NCBI GenBank assembly: GCA_964475125.1
Contig: CAYYWP010000002.1
Location: forward strand, 5,158 to 69,157
Source of the DNA: CAYYWP01 sp964475125
Lineage (GTDB): Bacteria; Desulfobacterota; Binatia; HRBIN30; CADEER01
Direction: 5' to 3'
DNA: 64,000 nt
A model generated the notes under the pieces. It had not been told where the DNA came from and made no database searches. It was given only the letters and a program-made list of their open reading frames with translations. Numbering within the stretch: the stretch's first letter is position 1; each line of letters starts with the position of its first letter. Below, in pieces: positions 1-9,000 of the stretch. Made by a program: the position numbers and the translations under genes.

Positions 1-2
1 GC

Positions 3-1346
3 GCCGAGCTCGCGTCGGGCGACCAGATGCAGTTCTTCTACAACACGGACGACATCCAGCTCGCGACCAACCTCTACCAGCCGTCGACCGGCACCTGGTC
101 GAGCTCTCTCGACGACACGACGTACCTCAGCAACGGCGTCGAACAGGTGCGCCTGATGCCGCGCAAGGACGTCGCCGGTGAATACGACGACGCGGCGCAG
201 AGCTTCACTCCGATCCAGTACGAGCCATACGGCTCGGCAATGACGCCGGCGGCGCCGACCTCGGCCTACGACATGACGCAGAACCCGTTTCGCTACGCCG
301 GCGAATTCAACGATCCGGTGTGGGACGGCTACTATCTTCGCCACCGCTGGTACCTGGCCGCGGCCGAGACCTTCGTCTCGCGCGACCCTGCGGACCTCGT
401 GAGACGCTACGGTTACGCCGCCGGCAATCCGGTCGTCGATACCGATCCGAGCGGCCTGCGAGCATCCTCCTTCAGCCGCTTCGTCAACCGCACCTTGCTG
501 CGCCCCCTCACCACGGGTGTCGTCGGAGACTTCGCCCCGCTCTTCCTCGGCAGCGAGATCACGGTTCTCGAGATCGCCGCCAATCCGCGCGGATTCTGGC
601 ATCAGATCCGCACCAACCAGCAGGGCATCGACCTCTTCCTCGCCGCCTCGGTCGCCTCCGAGCTGGTCTTCGCCGGCGCGGACTGGGTCGAGCGCCCGAT
701 CGGCTTCCGCACTAAGGTCGGCGTCGGAACGGCCCTTGGCGTGACGCAGTCGGCCGTCGCGGGAGTCACCCGCCGCGGCTTCAACTTCAAGCGGTTCGGT
801 CTGGGTCTGGAGTACTCGGCCAACGCGGTCCTGAACACGCGCTACTTCGACGAGAAGAACCGCTTCGATGCGCTGATGTCGTCGCGCGAGGTCAGCCACT
901 ACGTCGAGGAAGAGTTCAACAAGCCCGAGGTCCGCAACGTCAGCCTCACGGCCTACCCGAATCGACCGAGCGGGCCAATCACGGCGTGGTGGGCACGTGT
1001 CCGCGGCACGCCGCAGGACATGTACGACGTCTCCATCACGCGCGACGAGTTCAGCCGGTACTGGCTGCAGATCTCGGGCGACCAAGAGTCGGCTTTCGGC
1101 GACTATGACCCGACGCGCCCGGCACGCGAGCAGATCAAGGCCACCGCGGCGTCCTCGGGGTTCAATCTCGACAAGAGCCGCTACATACCCGCCGACAGCG
1201 TGCGCGAGCTCGATGACGCCGCCATCGAGCGGCGCGCACCGTTCGTCGAAGCGCGCCGGCCGCCGGTGCTGCGCTATTTCGGCCGAGCCACCCTGTTCAC
1301 CCTCACTCGCATCCGCGGCTGGATCAGCCTCCTCCATTACAATTGA
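3..1346 (+). CDS. RHS repeat-associated core protein, C-terminal part (5' end outside window)
   Basis: The reading frame is open from base 3, so the gene starts upstream of the window; 447 residues are visible. The RHS core signature lies at about residues 125-150 (SRDPADLVRRYGYAAGNP, then DPSGL), preceded by the usual YEPYG and RHRWYL motifs. After the core comes a region of about 130 residues, partly hydrophobic, that also occurs in the RHS gene at 10782. The last ~165 residues have no counterpart there and I do not recognise them. In the RHS family the core marks the boundary between a conserved shell and a variable C-terminal effector. The next gene starts 19 bp downstream on the same strand. 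A toxin role is possible, but no immunity gene is evident. Confidence 0.85.
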   Translation, partial: AELASGDQMQFFYNTDDIQLATNLYQPSTGTWSSSLDDTTYLSNGVEQVRLMPRKDVAGEYDDAAQSFTPIQYEPYGSAMTPAAPTSAYDMTQNPFRYAGEFNDPVWDGYYLRHRWYLAAAETFVSRDPADLVRRYGYAAGNPVVDTDPSGLRASSFSRFVNRTLLRPLTTGVVGDFAPLFLGSEITVLEIAANPRGFWHQIRTNQQGIDLFLAASVASELVFAGADWVERPIGFRTKVGVGTALGVTQSAVAGVTRRGFNFKRFGLGLEYSANAVLNTRYFDEKNRFDALMSSREVSHYVEEEFNKPEVRNVSLTAYPNRPSGPITAWWARVRGTPQDMYDVSITRDEFSRYWLQISGDQESAFGDYDPTRPAREQIKATAASSGFNLDKSRYIPADSVRELDDAAIERRAPFVEARRPPVLRYFGRATLFTLTRIRGWISLLHYN

Positions 1347-1365
1347 CGGGGTGCCGGAGCTCACC

Positions 1366-4300
1366 ATGACGAGACAAGTCACACGACGATGGGGCCTGCA
1401 GTGCAGGGCGACGCCCATCGGCCTCGTCGGCGGCATCGTGCTCACCTGCCTGGCCGTCGCCGCGGCCCCGGCGCCGGCCGACGCCGGCAAGCCGATGCAA
1501 CCGGCGCTGCAGCCGCCCGCCGCGCGCGCCGACCACGACGCGAAGGCGTCGGCCAAGCCGCGTCCGCGCCAGGCAGTCGGGGACGGCGGCCCCAGCGGCT
1601 CGAACGCCGGGAACTACGGGCACGAGGCCAATCTGTCGGTGAATCAGCGCACCTTCGAGCTCACCCTCGACGTCGAGTTGGTCGATCTCCCCGGCATCTC
1701 GGACGACGCGGGCCTCAGTCTCGGACTCAGCTACAGCTCGGCCGATGCGACCTCGGACATCGACGCCGACACCCAGCGCTTCGGCCTACCCTACGGCTGG
1801 AAGTACAACCTCTCGTACATCGAGAACCGCGGTAACTACATCAACGTCGTCATCGACGGCAGCCAGGCCTACGTCGAGAGCTTCGACTTCAACACCAGCT
1901 TCACTCCGGTCAACTCCACGACGCAGACCGAAACCGTCTCGGCGACTACTGGGCTGCTCCTCTACAATCGCGCCGACGCCAACTTCCAGACCGACCCGGG
2001 CAGCGTCACCGTCAACGGCATCACCTCGCAGTACGTCCTGCACAACCTCGACGGCACCTCGCGCTACTTCTCCGGCAACGGACTGCTGCTCCAGCAGGTC
2101 GGCCGCTTCGGCGACTCGCTCCAGTATCAGTACAACTCCGATACGACTCCGGCGAACGCTCAGCTGACGGCGATCGTCGACTCGTGGGGTCACACCATCA
2201 CCGTCAGCTACTGCACCGACGGCGACGGCTGTCAGGTCGGGCAGGTGACGTTCACCATGCCCGACGGGCGCACCGCCTCGTTCGTCGCGCCGGACGCGTA
2301 CACCATCACGCAGATCACCGATCCGCTCGGCCTGGTCACCGCGCTGCAATGGACGACGTCGCCGTGCGAGCACGGCGCGGCGCTCGTCCAGAGCATGACC
2401 TCGGCCTCGGGGGCGATGTCCGCGGTGCAGTGGCAGTGCATCAACGTGTGCACGGAGCCGTCGAGCGGTTCCTGCCTCACCGACGGCAACGCCACCACCT
2501 GGCCGGCCGTGGCCCAGTTTGTCACCTGCCCCAGCAACCCGAGCGGCACGACGTGCCCTTCGGGCAGCGCCACCGACTATCTCACGTCGCTGTACGCCGT
2601 CGGCGGCAGCGCGACGAACACGACCAACAACTACACCGGCTTCCCGCTCTACACGCCGTACGCCAACAACGTGGTCGCGCCGGGCACGGACGGATTGATG
2701 GGGTCGAACGACGACGACTTCGTCTATTCGACGACGGTCAGCCGGCAACGCACCGACGGGACGACCGCCTACCAGGTCGAGAGCGATTACAACTCGCTGC
2801 ACCTGCTCACCGACGCGACCATCTCGGTCGGCACCAGCGGCGGCGGGCTGGCGGTGAGCAAGCAGACCTCGTACTGCTATCAGGTCACGTTCCAGACTCC
2901 CGATTCCGCCTGCGACATGAGCGATTGGGACTTCACTCAGCTGCCGGCGCACTATCAGTCGGCGATCATCGTGGGCAGTTGCGCCTACCCCGTCGGCGAC
3001 GAGCCGCAGTCGGGAAGCGCGCGCGTGTCGACCGTGGTGCAGAGCTACGACAGCTTCGGCCAGCAGATCCACAGCCAGCAGTACTTCGGCACCAGCGACT
3101 CGGCGATCGTGAGCAACTGCGACCGCACCACGCGGCTCGATCCGAGCCCGCTGACGCTCGTCCTCGACGAGTACAAGGAGTTCGACACCCCGATCACCGT
3201 CGACCCGGACACCAACTTCCTGCCGCTGGGCTCGGGCTCGGGACACTACGGCGTGATGGTCGGCCACCAGACGTTCAGCTATGCCGAGCCGCAGAACGGC
3301 GCCAATCAGCACGGCGCCGTGGGTGCCACGACGTCGCCGCTGCTGGTGTATCTCACCTGCTCGACGCTGACGAGCGACGGGCGAGCGATCAGCCAAGCGT
3401 CCATGGGCCTGCTGCCGACGTCGACCTCGGCGCCCAGCTCCGCCGGTCTCGTCCCCGCCTGCTCGTCGCCGAGCTGGGATACGACCGTCGCCCCGCCCAA
3501 GCAGACGACCTTCTCCTACGACAGCCACGGCCGCGTGCTGAGCCGCCTGACGCAGTGGAACAGCGATTCGCCTCCGGGCGGCGTGACCAGCACCAGCGAT
3601 ACGCTGAGCTACACCCTCACGGCGACGGAGAGCGGCGAGGATGCGTGCGACGGCACCACCGTGCTGGAGACCGTCCTCACCGATGCGCAGGGCAACACCA
3701 CGCAGTCGCGCGAGTGCACCCTGAACGGCTTCTCCTTGTCGAAGACGGACGCCAACGGCCACACCACGATCTTCGCGCACGAGCTCGACGGCCTGACCAC
3801 GCGCGTGACGTTTCCGAACGGCACCTACGTGACCTACGACTACTATTACCAGTGCCCGCTCGCACAGGACGGAGAGACGGCGACGTGCCCGTCGAGCGGC
3901 GTGCTCAGCGATTGCCCCTACGACGACGACGCGCAACCGCGCAGTTGCTCGGTGCAGACCCTGCACGCGGGTACCGACCCGAGCAGCGGCAACGCCAACA
4001 GCAGCTATGCCGACGGCGTCCTGCAAGTGATCATTCGCGACGGTCTCGGCCGCACGCTCGAGATGCAGGACAACCTCGGCGGCGCGGCGGGCTCAGGCTA
4101 CACCTCGGTGCAGACGCGCTCGACGCGCACCTACGACGACCGCGGATTGGAGATCAGCAACAGCCAGCAGATCGGCGCGACGGCGCCGCTGATCTACACC
4201 TCGACCGTCTCCTACGACGAGAAGCTGCGGCCCGACCTGATCTGTCAGCCACGCGGCATGAGCCTGCAGTTCGTGCGCGACGACGTCGGCCAGCAGGTGC

Positions 4301-6099
4301 TCAAGCTCGTCAACGGCACGCAACGCGAACAGCTCACCTACAACGATGGCCAGATGGGCACGGCGACCGTCGATTGTCCGCTCGTGTCCGGCACCACGAC
4401 CAGCGGCGACGGCAGTTGTCCGACCCTCGCCACCTCGACCACCAGCACCGCCTGCAGCGGCAACGGCTACTATTCGTACACCCTCCATGACGGCAACGGG
4501 CTCGAGCATTCCCTCGTGGCGACCGGCAGCGGCACCGAGGCGGGCGCTTCGATCGCCAGCGTCAGCGGCGTGCCCACCTACTCCGCCGACACGCACACCT
4601 ATGCCTATGACATGGCGACGACGAACACCGACGGCAGCACCACGCCGCTCAGCGCCAGCGCCACCTGGACGCGCGACCTGCAAGGGCTGCCGCTCGACAT
4701 GGGGCTCAGCGTCACCGACTCGGACGGCAACACCACCAGCTTCGATTCCGACACCTACACCTACAACGACATCGCCGAGACGCTCAGCGAGACCAACAAG
4801 CTCAGCCAGAGCGGCGGTGTCACGCTGGCGGAGCAGTACGCCTACACGCCCGTCCGTCTCGTGAGCCAACGCACGAACTACGACGGCCGGGTGCACCAGT
4901 ATTTCTACGACGCCATGGATCGGATGGTGCGCTACTGCTACCCGAGCCTGAGCAGTGGCGTCGAGGGCGAGAACTTCACCTACGACGCGATCACCGGCAG
5001 CGTCCTGAGCGTCGCGCACTTCACCAACCCGGGCAGTTGCTCGGCCTCGACCGACGGCGACACCGTCACCGACTCGATCACCTACACCTACACCCGGTTC
5101 GGCGCGGTCACCTCGAAGACCTACGCCAACGGCGGTGCCCTGAGCTGGGCCTACGATTCGTACCAACGGCCCGTGTGCTTCGGCGACGCGCAGGCCCATG
5201 CCAACGGCAGCTCGTGCCCGACGTCGCCGGCCGACGACTTCTCCCCGACGCCCGACCAACTGCTCACCCAAATGATCTACTGGCCCGATAGCGACACGTA
5301 TCGACGCGGATTTCTCCAGAGCACCTGCCGCGGTGTCGCCGATGGCTCGGGCGACTACGTCACGAAGTGCATCGACAACGACTACTACACCGCGGTCGAC
5401 ACCGGCGGATCGTGCGATCCGACTCTCACCAGCCTGGCCGGCGGTTACGCCGGCGCCTCGAAGACCGCTGCACTCTGCACCGGCGGCAGTTGTCTCACCG
5501 GCAGCGGCACGCCCGTCTACACGACGACCTATCTCTACGACGCGTTCGGCCGGAAGTGCGAGGTCACCAGCCTCAACGCCAGCCAGGCGCGCATTCTCCA
5601 ATCCAGCTTCACCTACGATCAGTACGATAATCTGACGCAGGAGACGTCGGCGTCCGACCTCGATTCCTCCACCGACAGCAACTACCAGACCGCGTACACC
5701 TATGACGGCCTGATGCGGCTGTCGACGATGACGCGCTCCGATCTCTCCGGCAATCAGCTCGAGTCGATCGCGTACTCCTACGACGCCGCCTCCAACATCG
5801 TTCAGAAGGTGCACAGCGTCGAGGTCACGTTCACGCCGGAACCGACGGCGACTCCGACCGAGTTCGTCCCCGGGCCCAACGCCACGTCGACGCCAACGCC
5901 CAGCGCTATCGCCACTCCGACCACGGCCGCCGCCAAAGGAGACGGCTGCGCCATCGACGGCGGCGACCCTTCGGGCGGCGCGCCGTGGTGGTTGGCGCTG
6001 GCGCTGACGGCGGTCCTCGCCCATCGCCGCGCCGCGAAGCGCCGGCGCGTCACCGCAACCGACGGCGGATCAGCGCGCCCGATCAGGAGTCGTCCGTGA
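1366..6099 (+). CDS. Secreted YD/RHS-repeat shell protein with C-terminal sorting-type tail
   Basis: This is a 1577-residue protein. I chose ATG 1366 because a basic N-terminus and hydrophobic stretch (GGIVLTCLAVAAAPAPADA) follow at once, forming a signal peptide; the frame is open further upstream only as a shadow of the previous gene. The body is rich in YD-type repeats (SYDSHGR, TYDDRGLE, FYDAMDRMV, TYDGLMRL), as in RHS shells, but no RHS core follows. Instead it ends in a Thr/Pro linker (TPTEFVPGP), then GDGCAID, a hydrophobic helix (PWWLALALTAVLA) and a basic run (HRRAAKRRR). That order of Cys, helix and Arg-rich end resembles MYXO-CTERM-type surface sorting signals. The stop overlaps the GTG of the next gene. 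Likely surface-anchored or exported; partner unknown. Confidence 0.85.
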   Translation: MTRQVTRRWGLQCRATPIGLVGGIVLTCLAVAAAPAPADAGKPMQPALQPPAARADHDAKASAKPRPRQAVGDGGPSGSNAGNYGHEANLSVNQRTFELTLDVELVDLPGISDDAGLSLGLSYSSADATSDIDADTQRFGLPYGWKYNLSYIENRGNYINVVIDGSQAYVESFDFNTSFTPVNSTTQTETVSATTGLLLYNRADANFQTDPGSVTVNGITSQYVLHNLDGTSRYFSGNGLLLQQVGRFGDSLQYQYNSDTTPANAQLTAIVDSWGHTITVSYCTDGDGCQVGQVTFTMPDGRTASFVAPDAYTITQITDPLGLVTALQWTTSPCEHGAALVQSMTSASGAMSAVQWQCINVCTEPSSGSCLTDGNATTWPAVAQFVTCPSNPSGTTCPSGSATDYLTSLYAVGGSATNTTNNYTGFPLYTPYANNVVAPGTDGLMGSNDDDFVYSTTVSRQRTDGTTAYQVESDYNSLHLLTDATISVGTSGGGLAVSKQTSYCYQVTFQTPDSACDMSDWDFTQLPAHYQSAIIVGSCAYPVGDEPQSGSARVSTVVQSYDSFGQQIHSQQYFGTSDSAIVSNCDRTTRLDPSPLTLVLDEYKEFDTPITVDPDTNFLPLGSGSGHYGVMVGHQTFSYAEPQNGANQHGAVGATTSPLLVYLTCSTLTSDGRAISQASMGLLPTSTSAPSSAGLVPACSSPSWDTTVAPPKQTTFSYDSHGRVLSRLTQWNSDSPPGGVTSTSDTLSYTLTATESGEDACDGTTVLETVLTDAQGNTTQSRECTLNGFSLSKTDANGHTTIFAHELDGLTTRVTFPNGTYVTYDYYYQCPLAQDGETATCPSSGVLSDCPYDDDAQPRSCSVQTLHAGTDPSSGNANSSYADGVLQVIIRDGLGRTLEMQDNLGGAAGSGYTSVQTRSTRTYDDRGLEISNSQQIGATAPLIYTSTVSYDEKLRPDLICQPRGMSLQFVRDDVGQQVLKLVNGTQREQLTYNDGQMGTATVDCPLVSGTTTSGDGSCPTLATSTTSTACSGNGYYSYTLHDGNGLEHSLVATGSGTEAGASIASVSGVPTYSADTHTYAYDMATTNTDGSTTPLSASATWTRDLQGLPLDMGLSVTDSDGNTTSFDSDTYTYNDIAETLSETNKLSQSGGVTLAEQYAYTPVRLVSQRTNYDGRVHQYFYDAMDRMVRYCYPSLSSGVEGENFTYDAITGSVLSVAHFTNPGSCSASTDGDTVTDSITYTYTRFGAVTSKTYANGGALSWAYDSYQRPVCFGDAQAHANGSSCPTSPADDFSPTPDQLLTQMIYWPDSDTYRRGFLQSTCRGVADGSGDYVTKCIDNDYYTAVDTGGSCDPTLTSLAGGYAGASKTAALCTGGSCLTGSGTPVYTTTYLYDAFGRKCEVTSLNASQARILQSSFTYDQYDNLTQETSASDLDSSTDSNYQTAYTYDGLMRLSTMTRSDLSGNQLESIAYSYDAASNIVQKVHSVEVTFTPEPTATPTEFVPGPNATSTPTPSAIATPTTAAAKGDGCAIDGGDPSGGAPWWLALALTAVLAHRRAAKRRRVTATDGGSARPIRSRP

Positions 6100-9000
6100 A
6101 CCAAGCCACCGGAGCGCGCGCCATGCGGCCCAACCACTCGATCGTCGCCCCCTTCGCTCTCATCGCCGTGCTCGCCCTGGTGAGCGGTTGCGGCTCGGAT
6201 TCCACTCCGGCGCCGGCGAGCACGGCGACGGCCGCGCCGGATTCGACCAACACGCCCACAGCGCCGACGCAGACGCGGACCCCGACCGAGTTCGTGCCCG
6301 GGCCGGACCAGACCAACACGCCGACGCCGACGTCCGCGCCGGCCGGGTCGGTGTGCTGCGACTGCGGCGGCGGCCTCTGCGTCGACGATACCGGCAGCGG
6401 CTGCGGCGTCTGCACCTCGGTCTCGGGAGCGTCGTGCGGCAGCGGCGGCTGCGCCACCTTCACGCCGACTCCCACGGCCACTCCCGGCCCCGTCTGTTGT
6501 GACTGCGGCGGCGGCCTGTGCCTGCAGGACACCGGCTCGGGCTGCGGTGTCTGCACCGCGTTCGCGGACAGCGTCTGCCTCTCTGGATCGTGCGTGGCGC
6601 TGACGGCGACACCGACCATCACTCCCACGTCGCCGCCGACGGCGACCTGGACCGCGTCGCCGACCTTCACCGCGACGTTCACGCCCAGTCTCACCAGCAC
6701 CTCGACGCCGCTGCCGACGGCCACGCACACGCCGACGATCACGGAGACGCCGACTCACACGCGCACGCCGACGGTCACCGACACGCCGACGGCCACGCAC
6801 ACCGTGACCCATACGTTCACGGTGACGTCGACGCACACCGTCACTCCGACGCACACGATCACCCCGACGTTCACCGCCACCGCCACCTACACGCGCACGC
6901 CGACGCCGACGGTCACGCAGACACCGACACCGACCACCGAGTGCATCGCCGGAGAGTCGGACATCTGCACCTTGACGCACTCGACCCTCTTCGCGATCGC
7001 GCACTCCTACAACGACCCGACGAACACGGTACTCTATCGCGTCACCATCCCGGCCTGGGACACGGGGACGGACTGGGGCGACGGCAACAACGGCTTCTTC
7101 TACCAGATCACTCTCGCCAACAACGGAACGACGGTGGCGACGCGCAACTACGTGCCCTTCAACGGCCTCGGCGTCACCAGCACCGACTCCGGACGCGGCC
7201 AGCCGGAGCTCCTCGGCTTCTCCTTCATCTACCCGGCCGATCTGAGCCTCACTCCGGACACCGCATCGATCACGGTGACCGCCTGCTCGAACTTCGCGTC
7301 GACGTCGGACGGCACGCCGACGGCCACGCCCGGTTCGTCGCTCACCTGCGCCAAGAGCTACTGGAGCGACACCTACTCTCCGCTCATCACCCCCAGCACC
7401 TCCGGCCCGCCGTTCTCCGGCAACGTTTCGCTCACCGTGGTCGGCAAGATCTCGAACACCGACACCGTCTCGCTCCCCAACACCGGCGTCTACGCCGCCT
7501 CGGTGGAAGTGAAGGTGACGAACACGTCGCTCAGCGACGACGAGCTCCAGTGGCTCTACGACCACCTGGTCTTCTACAACACCAATGGCGACGTCTTCAC
7601 CAACGACCTCTACGATTCGGATCTCCCCGACAGCTTCGGCTTCCTGCCGGTGGAGACCGCAGGCTATGCGGAGCCCGCGACGACGCCGGCGATGTACTTC
7701 ACCAAGTACGGCGACCAGGCCGGCGTCGCCAGCGCCTCGTCGCCGAACCAGCAGTACTTCGTCTATAGCCGCGAGTCCGGCCCGACGACCTTTTCGGCGG
7801 TGCCGGGGTACATCTACGACGTGCCGCCGACGCCGCCGCAGACGGGGACGTCGTGCACGATCCTCGAGCCGCAGGGCGGCGGCCAGCGCTGCGGCATGCC
7901 GACACCGGGCAGCGGCCTGAGCACCAGCGGCGCTCTCGCAGTGACCACGACCAGCAAGCTCTCGGGCAACGTCTCGCTCTCGGCCGACGACGGCTACACC
8001 GCCGGCGAGAAGGAGATCCGCAGCTTCACCTTCACGACGACGAACACCGAAGACACCTGCGTCTCGGCCCTCAACCCGCTCGCCGTCAACACCAGCCTCG
8101 CCTACAATCCGCCGAACTACGTGCTCGACGACGACCTCGTCGGTTGGGGTGGGTCGTTCCCCACGGCGCTCTACTACGTCACCGACACCGGCTTCGGGAA
8201 CTGCAGCGCCAGCGAGACCCCCTTCTGCGACCGCACGTCCGACTACGTCGGCTACGTCCCGCACTACGGGACCGGCGGCACGCTGAACGGCGGCAGCACG
8301 AGCGCAACGACGATCGCGGCGTTCACCCTGGCCGACGAGTACCAGGTGGAGTCGGCGCAGACCGACAACCGTCTCGTCTGGTTCGACAACTGCGGCTACG
8401 GCTACGTGTACAACGACACCGACGTCAGCGGCCGCATCCAGACTCTGCCGGAGCCGCCGAACAGCGGCAAGACCTACATCTACACGATCGAGAACGACCT
8501 CGGCTTCGCGGTCGTGTTCGCCAAGGAGTGCTGCGCCAGCTTCCATCAGTACAACGACACCTTCGGCACCCTCGAGCCGCCGCAACAGATCGACGACTCC
8601 TACGGCATCTTCGTCGCCGCCGATCAAAGCCTGACCTACGAGACGTTGTTCAGCGACGAGGCAATGGTCGTCTACGACGCCGCCACCGGCGTGCAGCTCT
8701 TCAAGCTGCGCCTCCATCCCACGGAGAGCGCGGTGTACGGCTGCAACCAGAGCGGCTGGGACGTCGGGGTCACCGGTTCGGGCGTGGACTACACGGTCAC
8801 CCTGGGAAGCGGCTCGCTCACCTGCAGCGAGGTCGGATCGTGTCCCTTCGGGATGACCGCGAGCACGAGCGACGACGAGGTGAGCTGCACCGCGACGACG
8901 TCGTCCTTCGTCCTCGGCCTGCCGGACTGGAAGGACGAGGTCAGCGCGGCCGACGATCTGGTGCAGTTCCGCGCCTGGGGCGCCGGCGGCTACGAGGGCG

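Noticed and set aside
997..1365. Upstream extension of the shell-protein frame into the first RHS gene.
   Set aside because: It is a shadow of the RHS frame; the signal peptide starts at 1366.
6610..6945. Short tandem repeats that could suggest a CRISPR array.
   Set aside because: They are in-frame Thr/Pro codons of a linker, with no constant repeat-spacer pattern.
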